A stretch of DNA of 64,000 bases from positions 3,291,431 through 3,355,430 of the forward strand of contig CM057151.1 in the NCBI GenBank assembly GCA_029962745.1. The letters run 5' to 3'. A program made the position numbers and the translations under genes. This DNA is from Echinometra lucunter. Its lineage: Eukaryota; Echinodermata; Echinoidea; Camarodonta; Echinometridae. Positions within the stretch are counted from its first letter, which is position 1. Each line of letters starts with the position of its first letter. Positions 11,501-22,000 of this stretch are shown here, in pieces. Below the pieces are notes generated by a model. It was not told the DNA's origin. It saw only the letters and a list, made by a program, of their open reading frames with translations, and searched no databases.

Positions 11501-14500
11501 TTTCACAAAATAGTTATTTATTCATTTAGAAAAGCAGTGAACCATTTTGATTGGCCCACTGGAGCTCTCAGTGAGAGTCTGCTGCCCAGCACATTTATTG
11601 ATTTTATAAACTAATGTCTGGTGAGGCTGTTGTTCACCTTTGCACTACATATACAAAATTTTTTTTAAAAAATAGATACGCGATCGTTTCGGAAAAGCAA
11701 AAGAATTCGGCAAGCGAGGTGATCGAATATAATGATTTAGATATCCTATTGGCCAAAGGGTATTTTGATGATGAAATAACATGAAAAGGACTCGCTCGTA
11801 TAATATCCAGATAAGGGATCCCTTCGGAAAAGCAAAAGAATTCGGCAAGCGAGGTGATCGAATATATATGATTTAGATATCTTATTGGCTAAAGTGTATT
11901 TTGATGACGAATTAACATGATAAAGTGCATATTCTTCCTCGCTCGCTCCGCTCGTTCGTATAATATTCAGGTACGGGATCGTTGCAGAAAAGCAAACGAA
12001 TTCGGCAAGCGAAATGATCGAATATATCATTTAGGTATCCTTTTGGCAAAAGTGTATTTTGATGACGAAATATTTAAAAGAGGGTGTATTTTTCCTCGCT
12101 CGCTTACATACATGATGGTTTCGGAAAGCAGACAATGATACGGCAAATAGGGGCTCGAATATACAATATCTTATAGGCCAAAGTGTATTTTGATGACGAA
12201 ATAACATGAAAAGGAGGGTATATTTTTCCTCGATCACTTCACTCGCTCGTATAAATGTTCAGATAAGGGATCGTTTTGGAAAAGCAAAAGAATTCGGCAA
12301 GCGAGGTGATCGAATAAATGATTTAGATATCTTATTGGCCAAAGTGTATTTTGATGACGAATTAACATGATAAAATGCATATTTTTCCTCACTCCATCCG
12401 CTCGCTCGTATAATATTCAGGTACCGGATCATTGCAGAAAAGCCAACGAATTCGGCAAGCGAAATGATCGAATATATCATTTAGATGTCTTTTTGGCAAA
12501 AGTGTATTTTGATGACAAAATATCATTTAAAAGAGGGTATATTTTTCCTCGCTCGCTGCACTCGCTTGTATATTTACATACATGATGGTTTCGGAAAGCA
12601 GACGATGATACGGCAAATAGGGGATCGAATATACAATATCTTATAGGCCACATTGTATTTTGATGACGAAATAACACTTCTCCCGTGAAAGAGAGTGTAT
12701 TTTTCTCGCTCGTATAATACATATTGAGATACAGGATCGTTTCGGAAAAACAGGAATTCGGCAAGTGATGTGACCTATCATAGATATCAGTGTATTTTGG
12801 TGAGGAAGTAATACTTTAACGATTACTTTATAATCGAGCAAGAAGCGTCATTTCTCAAAAAATTTTAAAACGCTCAGCGGTCAGTAATAAAGATCTACAT
12901 CTGCGATTCTGTTTGAAAATGATTTCTTATGTGTGTGTGTGGGGGGGGGGGGGGGGCAGAATAGACTTAGAATGCTGCATAACTGTCGGCAAATTTGGGT
13001 CACCATCGAAAATTCAATTTAGGTCTTACATCCCACAGTCAAATGTTCTAGTGATGCCCCCCTGGTCGCTTGTAATATTTATAAACAGAGTTGTTTCGCG
13101 AGACAGCAAACAACTTGACCAGCGAGATGCCAAAATAAAGTCATATTTGGCAGCAAGGTGATCATGTCGTTCAGATATCTAATAGGCCGACAGTAGCCCT
13201 TTTTTATGACCAAATAACACTTCTTTCATAACAAGAATGGCTATTTTTGACTCACTCACTCTGCTTTCAGATATCTTATAGGTCCACAATGTATTTTGAT
13301 GACAAAATAACGCATCGATCTTTCTTAAAATGAAGTTTCAAGAAGCCCATATTTTCGGCTTCGCTCGCTCGCAAAATTTAAAAACAACGTCGTTCGTAAT
13401 CTAGAAAGAAGCGTCATTACCCCCCCCCCCCCAAAAAAAAAAAAAAAAATTAAAAAAAAAAAAAAAAAAAAAAAACGCTTCGCAACCCTTAATGCTTCAT
13501 CAAGATAATAAAAATGTACATCTGCGATATTGTTTGAAAATAACATCTTGTGTTTATTGTGAGAAGGAGGGGGTACTTAGATTAAAATTCATCGTAACTG
13601 TCGGCAAATTTAGGTCTTACACCTCCCCCCTCCTTCATCTTCCCCGAATACTGAGACACTGCTTGCCTAAGGTGCGGTTACCTAACATGTGGCTCAGAGG
13701 CTCAGCACCCCCTATGAAAAAATCGCTCCCAGGGGCCTGCATCACACCTGTGTAGAAAGTAAGGTGTGAGTGGGTAGCGTTTGTGAAACCTTTTTAGAGA
13801 TTTATAACAAAATACCTTTCATTTTCATAGTTGTGCATCGGATAATACATAAGGACGAATCGTCAGCAAAAGGAAGAGAGAACTTATCGAAAAAAAAAAT
13901 TCTTACAAAAAAAAAAATGGAACTCTCCTGCCGTCCACTCCAGCCATTCATGATCCTCCCTTTACTTTTATTTTTATAGACAGACAAGGGATGGCGTCGT
14001 TCGGAAGAACTCTGGTTCTGAATACCTGTGTCTGAATATGTTATTTCCAAACTGATGAAGAAAAAAACATGAAAGATAGAATTTCTTGGTTTTGCGCAAA
14101 CTGCTTGTGATATTCAAGTAATACGGTTCATATTCACGCATGTGTAGTAATATTAAATATTTATTATCATATTGAAGAGGAAGAAATACTAGTAAGCTTT
14201 AATATGAACAAGACATATATATCAGTTATATATCAGTTATTCCTCGAGTAATTGAACTAAACTAAACTAACTAAACTAATTTTTTTGTATGTTTTGTTTT
14301 GTTATTAAAGGTAGTAGACCACATTTGCCCAACATTGTTTCAGAACATGAAGAGAAATAAGCCAATTTCAATTTTAAATGACAGATATTTATGTAAATCT
14401 ATTATGTTATCAAATTTACAATATTCCAAAGAATAAGTGAAAATGAATGGTTTTACTCTTAAAACGTCACGAAGACGCCTTTACAAAACAAAGAAAATAA

Positions 14501-15597
14501 AAGAAAATTTATGTTGAATATTTCCTTCTCAGTCCTAAACGAGAATGTACTGGGATCTTAAACCATACTAGTACATTTTTCTGGCAATCTAAAGTAAAAA
14601 CTTTTGTGCAGATCGGGTGTCACTTGCAAATGTGGGCCACTACCTTTAAGAACCTCACTGTATATTATTCTAGGACGATACAGGTTGGCTGCATTCTCTT
14701 GACAATTTTAGGCTTGAAGATATGACTGAATAAAAAACTATGGTTAAAGGTCTATTCATCTGAAACTAGCTGTGCAATGTTCGACTGCCAAGACACAATG
14801 GATCTTCTTGAATGCCCCCCTCCCCCCCCCCCCCCCGTAAATTGCAATATATCTGACATGGAAAATTTGACCCGATATTTATTGTTCGGGTTGGCTGCCT
14901 ATTACCTGTGACAGTTCATTTGGAAAACTCGTTTATGCTCATTTAAACAAATGTAGGCTCCAGCTTCAAGAAAAAGCAAAAATAAGACCTGGCGGGTGGT
15001 GTCATGGATAGCAAAATACAGAAAATGAATATGGAATGCGTGATATGTAGCTTATTTTAGACGTAGAATAATTTCCGTTTTATTCTTCTTTTGTTGTTGT
15101 TGTTTAGTTTTGTTGTGTTTTCGTTTTTCGTTTCGCACATTTTAAGTGGAACGTTAGCAACATCATTACATTCATCTAATTGGTTACCTTTTTTGACCTA
15201 CATTATAAGGTATGGATGGACAGTGGAACTCAGATATTCTATTCTTACGCGATCGGTCTAGGAGCTTGTATATCACTTGGTAGCTACAATAAATATCATC
15301 ATAACGTATACAGGTAAGGGCAAGTTCGTTTTACGTAACTGTTAAGATTAATGCTTATGGTTTGAAGAAAACAATTCCTTATCACCAATATGAAGAGTGA
15401 TAAGTGAAATCATGCTGTAGAAATGTAGAGATGAAAAGAAAATATTAATTCATATGAGAAATGTGCACATGCATATTGATCAATTTCTTGCAAGTTTCCG
15501 TATAATTTTGTGCTTTGTCAGATTAAAAAAAATCTATTAATTTCTTAATTTTTTCATTTCTGTTTTTATTTTCATCTTTATTTTTATTTATCGTGTA

Positions 15598-15629
<32 letters not shown>

Positions 15630-16001
15630 GGGGGGGGGTCCTCTCTCTGCGACATCATTAGTGATTATGAAAGAAACAAATAGTACAAAAGACTACATAT
15701 CTTTTTTAAATGGATACTTTGCATGTTTGAAGATTTCTCTAGTCTCAGTGAGACCACAGGATTGTCGCAGGTTTTCAAACTCTCCATTTTTAGCTGATAA
15801 TTGTATGAATCTTGTTCATATGTGTTTTTTGTTTTTTTATCTCTTTATACACAGGGATAGCATGATACTTGCAGGGATGAACTCCTTCACAAGTTTGTAC
15901 GGTGGAATAGCCATCTTCTCTGTTCTCGGTTACATGTCTTATGAACAAAATGTACCTATAGAGGAAGTTGCATCGAAAGGTAATCGTGCTATTTTAATAG
16001 A

Positions 16002-16057
<56 letters not shown>

Positions 16058-19000
16058 CCAGAGATATGTCCCTGTGTATAACGAGATGGAAAAAAAAAAT
16101 CAGATGAGAGTGTAATCCTCTATCATGATGGTTTCCATTAACCTGATTAAGCTTTCTCGGACTGCCGTAGAGTTCTTTTGGTGACCATTGTTTTTGAATT
16201 CATCAAAGATCTACGATCCACGTGGATGATGTCCTATAATCTTGACTGAACCAGTGATACCACTATCTACAACTTCTGTCAAGAAGAATTTCTCTCTTTT
16301 GAGAGGACAATACTTTAATTGTAATATATTCTAAAATCTGTTGACATCAGTTGTGCCATTGCTATATTGTTTCCATTGCCTTTTCTCAGAGTGGATGTAT
16401 TGGTGGTGGTGGTGGTGGTGGTGATGGTGGTTTGTTTTATAGGGACCGGAGATTTCTTTGGGGACAATCGCTCCAAACTTTTTTTTTTTTTTTTTTTTTT
16501 AAAGATTAAGGTCGCATTTGATTATCTGGTCGAGTTCAGGATTGGAGATAGAAACGTGTTACATCCCGCGATAGGAATTCGTTTCTTGTTCGAGATCGAC
16601 CGTGGAGCATTAACCTCTAGAACATGAATACGTGGCGTAGTAACAATTTTACTTATTCTTATGCTCACTATGACACAGCGAGTCAAACATTCAAGACATA
16701 CACTACTGTTTTTCATAATTTTGCTGAAACGTTCTGCTGATTAATCATCCTCGCTATGCAGTTGATATTCACTGCTGAAGGGAATTAGGATTTTTCATTG
16801 ACCTTTTTTCTCCTATTCAACTGTTCTCAAGAAATCTCCATCGGGAGATCTAAAGGAGAAGAAGAAAACGAAATGATTCTCTCCTTTCCTCGTTTTTCCC
16901 CCCTTTTTCTGTACTTCCTCATCTGTTATCTGTTACATGTTACGTGCATCATGTTACCCAAGTTACATGTAAATGTAAGTGTTGATAGTTCTAATCTGTT
17001 TTGGTTCGCGGCAGTGCAGAGTTTTTGTTGTATAATAGAAAATGCAAAGAATCGAGTTTAAAATATAATGTGAAGGTAGAAAAAAAAATTATCGTTCAAA
17101 AAGCTGTGACACAATTTAAACAGATTTGATGAAAATAGGCCTAAGGCAATAATCTAATGCAAGTCTAAAATCCTTTTAGGCATTGAAGTTGTGTGTTATA
17201 ATTTTCTAGTATGCAATTGCAATTTTTTTTTTCTCCTGAACAAGGGCTTCATAATTTGTTAGGTGACTAGATCCATGCCATGTCTATCTCTTGACCAGGT
17301 CCCGGTCTAGCTTTCATAGCCTATCCTCGTGCAGTCGCTCTCATGCCCCTGGCACCTATGTGGGCAGTTCTTTTCTTCGTCATGATTCTTATGGTGGGAT
17401 TAGATAGTGAGGTGAGTACGGTTGGGGGGGGGGGGCATTGATGCGCCCCCTCCCTTTCCCCGTGAATGAACAGAAAGCGGGAAAGTCTCATTTTAGAATA
17501 AGATGAAAAGTGCACTAAACAATTTGCTTAAAACATTTCCACTTCTCGATTTTCTTTTTTTAAAAGTTTATGTATTTCTTTTATCTAAAATTCTCCTCTT
17601 TGTGTCCCCCCCCCTTTTTTTTGGGGGGGGGGGTCTTTGTTTTGGGTTTGGTTTGGTTTTGTTTGCCTTTGTTTTCTTTTGGAGGGGTGGGGGTGTATAT
17701 TTACCTTCTTAATAAGCGCATAGAGACCCTCCAGATTTTCCTCGCTTTTTATGAATTCATCTTGATTGTACACTAGGGTATGTAATGCTGTTTCGTCCTT
17801 TCCACATTGTTTGTTAGTTTTTGTCGACGCTGAGTGGCCCCCACCGTCATTCTCCTTTATCCAACTTCTTATCCCATGCAGTTCGTAGGTGTAGAAGGTT
17901 TCGTCACTGCTGTAGGAGATCTCTTTCCTACCTGGATGCGTCGTCCGTATCATCGAGAACTTTTCGTGCTCGGCGTCTGTGTCGTTTCTTACTTCATAGG
18001 ATTGCTCATGGTCACGAAGGTACTTATCACATCCTGTCTGCAGGCACAAACCCTTGCTTAGGGTGTCAGGAGACCATTTCAAATGGGAATTTTAGGCACT
18101 GTTTTTTGTCTACAAGTTAATAGAGCATGTTCTAAAAAGTAAAAGACAAAGGGAACGGCTTTTTTTTCCTTGTAAAATCGAAACTTGTGGAGAGAATTTG
18201 ATAACTAGATATTTAAAGAAACGAACGTATTTTAATGGAAAGATCAAATCTATTGCCATGTTTGTACGAGAGTCTGCAATATGCAGTGAACATGTGTAAA
18301 TCTATTCATACGCAACTTTAAAAATTAGACGTACTTGTTACGTGATTCTGATTGGTTGAAAGTCGTGATGCGTTCATTTTGTTCATCTTTCTCGAATAGT
18401 TCACTATATGCCAATCCGGGATGCCAATTTAGAGGTAGCTTATCACCGGCGTAAATCCACTTTGAGGAGTGGGGGGGGGGGGGGGATGATTGACTTTTTT
18501 GCCGAATTTTTTTTCTGTCGAACTCACACTTCAGTATAAACACACACCCTCACCCACCCGCATAGACCCCTTACACACGTTTTAATTTTTATTTTGCGAG
18601 CGAGCGAAGCGAGTGAGCCAAAAAATAACTACTTTTCTGGTTTTTTATCACATTGTCAAATAGAAATTCTACAATATGACGAGCAAGCGAAGTGAGCGAG
18701 CCAACAAATAACCACTTTTCCGGTTTTTAATCACATTTTTCTACATTATGACAAGCGAGCCAAGCAAGCGAGCCAAAAAAGTGACCTCTTTTTTGGTTTT
18801 CAATTGCATTTTCAAATAAAAATTCTAAAATAAGATGGTTGTTTATGACAGATTATTAAAGGTTTTACTAATTGATTAATTCGAATATCATTTCTTCCTT
18901 AAACAGTGGGGGGATATTTGTACACGCCATCCCCCCTCTCCGGGATTTACGCCAATGTAGCTTATACAAATCTTATAATCACATGTACATGTATCTATTT

Positions 19001-22000
19001 CCACGATTATGTGTAATCGTATATTCTTACCTTTTCACAATACAAGTGCTTACTTGATTTCTGATCTATTTTTGTTTGTGTGATGTAAAAGGGTGGGATG
19101 TACGTCTTTCAAATCTTTGATGCTTACGCAGTGAGTGGCATCGCTCTTCTATGGATTGCTTTCCTTGAAGGTGTCGCTCTCAGCTGGTGTTATGGTAAGC
19201 AAATATAAAAGCAACATTGTGAGGAATTATCATGATTATCATGGTATGATGCAACTCTTAAGTCAGTTGCTCACGTTCGGTGCGTCAGTTACTGGACGCA
19301 GGGCCGGTTGCGTCATTGTCGGGTGCGGTCTTATTGGTGCGCCATGTGAGGCTCACGGGCTCACGTCACACAAAGCAACTACATATATTTTGTTGAATTA
19401 TGAGTATAAATGCTAATTTCTTTCTAGGAACTACTAGTATTAGTGCAGATAATAAAGCATTCAGGGGCTTCACGCTGTGGCACATAGTACCTTCATTTTC
19501 GGCGAATCGATGCTCATGGTTTTGTTTTCCATGTTATTAACCTACATTTAAATTGATTAATATCTTTAATGTTAATTTATCTTCATGTTAAATCAAGAGT
19601 TATATAAAAATGAAAGTACCTGAATTGCCCATAAGGTAATTGCTAATCCCCTTTTAAAACGTGTATGGACCTTATGTTTTAATTCGATGTTAAGAATTAA
19701 AATGATAGATATACATGTACACAATTCAGCCATCTTAGCTGCAAATGAATTTTATAAAACCATTACAATTACCATTAATCATATGAGAAATAATAGCAAA
19801 GAAAACAAAATGCTTGCATTTCGGAGGGGGGGGGGGGGGGTGGGGGAGGGTCAGAAATTATATATCTTGCCCTTGATTCTTAAATGTTCTCTTTATGATA
19901 TTTCATTATCTCTGTCTTTGTTCCTGTACAGGTGCTAACCGGTTTTATGAGAACTTGGTAGATATGATAGGATATCGACCATTTCCGTGGTTTAAATATT
20001 GTTGGATGCTTTCTCTTCCCGGTATAACCTTGGTAGGTAGAGACATTAATCTTACGGGTGACATTAATTTGTGAATCGACTGATCTTCCCAATTTAAAAA
20101 AAAAAATAAAAAAATTTTATTTGAATTCTGATTATGTCTTATGGAAGGGAAATTGCTGTGAACATAGAACATGTAGAATATTCGCTTTTGATTTTGTTGC
20201 GTGAATTTCACTTTCCCGATGATGGCTTATGTTGTGTTTACCCTCTAAGATGATTTAGCGCCATCATGACCTACGAAAGCTTAAAAGTGCCACCAAGATG
20301 ACGAGATAATTTCTCATTTTCTCGACTTCTTTGGTCCAAAAAGGCGCGAAGGAGCGAGCTTGCATCTCTTCAACTCGACTTCTTGGGTCGGAGAAGGCGA
20401 GAAGACGAGATCCTACTTCTTGTCAACTCGACTTTTTGAATCCAAGAAGGTGAGAAGACCAGAACCGATATCTCGACAATCTGAGTTCTTGGATCCAAGA
20501 AGGCGAGAAGGCAAGTTCTTAGGTCTCGTCAGGTTGATTTCTTGGGTCAAAGAAGGCGAGAAGACGAGATCCTACTTCTCGTCAATTTGACTTTTTGGGT
20601 CGAAGAAGGCAAGAAGGCGAGACCTGGCATCTCGTTAACTCGCATATTGGGTCCAAGAAGGCAAGAGGCCGAGTTCTCATATCTCGTCAAGTTATCGTCT
20701 TGGGTCTAATTGAGAAGGCAAGAAGGCAAGATCCGGCATCTCTTCAACTCAATATCTTCGGTCCAAGAAAGCGTCATCTCGAGTTCATGGGTCCAAGAAG
20801 GCGAGAAGGCAAATTCTTAGATTTCGTCAAGTTATCTTCTTGATTCTAAGAAGACGAGGAGGAGAGATCCGGTATCTCGTCAACTCAAATTCTTGGGTCG
20901 TAGAAGACGAGAAGACAAGTCCTTAGATCTAGTAAAGTTGAATCTTGGGGCCCAAGAAGGCGAGGAAGAGAGTGTTTAGATCCTGTTAAGTTGACTTCTT
21001 GGGTCCTAGAAGTCTAGTTGACGAGATGTAATAACTTGCCTTCTCGCCTTCCTAGACCCAAAAAGTCAACTTAAGGACGTTCCATAGTTAAAATCAAATC
21101 CATGTCATTTTCTCCAAATTTTGCATATAGTTACTTTGGTACCTATGTAGGCCAAAAATGCAAAAAATAATATAGGTTCATGTGCTTATTTTTTTTCTAC
21201 GGGACTTTGAAGTTGCCATGATTGGATGGCAGATAAAATGACGCAATCAAGAGATTTAGGCCTCTATTAGACCTCACGATTTCGACAAACGAGTATAAAT
21301 CACTTTTACTCTGTCAAAACCCTATTAAACTTCATCAAATCTTCCAGATTTGTAGCGAAATGTATGACAAAGGTGGAAAGACTCTTTAAACTGGGCCATC
21401 TGTACTTCTCTTTAAACTAGCAGCGCCCTCATGTGGCGAAAATGGTGCCAAAAAGGACAAAAAACATTATCTTAGAGGCTTGGAATCTAGACGAAAAATA
21501 AAAAGGACAGTTTAAGCTGCACTTTATTCAAAATCCATGTCATTTTCATGAAAATTTGCTAAGTTGTAGAGGAATCCCTACTGAAGGGGTAAACACATTA
21601 AAAAAAAGGGGGGCTCATGTGCTCGTTTTCAAGCTGTCGGCGCCCTAATGGCTGCGAATCGGCTTGAAAACGCGCCAAAAATACTGAGAATCTAATCCAA
21701 AATACGACCGATTCAATTTTATGGTCCCAAATATTCAAAACCCATGTCATATTCGTCTTTCTCTCTAGAATTGTAGAGGAAAGTATACTGAAGATATTAA
21801 AACATTAAAAAAGTGGGGTCCATGTGCTTGTTTTTGAAATATCTTCGCCCTAAAAGTTGCGAATCGGTTTGAAAACCACAAAAACGAGCCCAAAACATGC
21901 AAAATGTTGAGAATCTAATCCAAAATACGGCCGATTCAATATTTTATGGCCCCAAACATTCAAAACCCATGTCATATTCGTCTTTCTCTCTAGAATTGTA

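Larger units (their letters stand above)
9882..13747. mobile_element. 3.85 kb hAT-like composite element with 8-bp target-site duplication
   Basis: Element body 9890-13739. It starts with CAGGCCCCTGGGAGC and ends with the exact complement, a perfect 15-bp terminal inverted repeat. It is flanked by perfect direct 8-bp copies of CATCACAC (9882-9889 and 13740-13747). An 8-bp duplication and a CAG start are hallmarks of the hAT superfamily. The subterminal GGGGGTGCTG motif also occurs at both ends. No transposase is present. The interior carries a tandem satellite, a deleted non-LTR retrotransposon and, inside that, a small palindromic element. It sits between SLC6 exons 5 and 6, a 5.4-kb intron. 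Confidence 0.8.

Noticed and set aside
11645..12841. Series of minus-strand frames with repeated [15 protein letters not shown] peptides
   Set aside because: They follow the satellite unit exactly and are broken at different places in each unit.
20360..20843. Two open frames with repeated peptides ([10 protein letters not shown] type) as a repeat protein gene
   Set aside because: They are translations of the ~53-bp tandem DNA repeat of a fold-back element, without start context or splice signals.
20380..21010. CRISPR-like array of regular repeats
   Set aside because: Units are contiguous without unique spacers, and the window is clearly eukaryotic.
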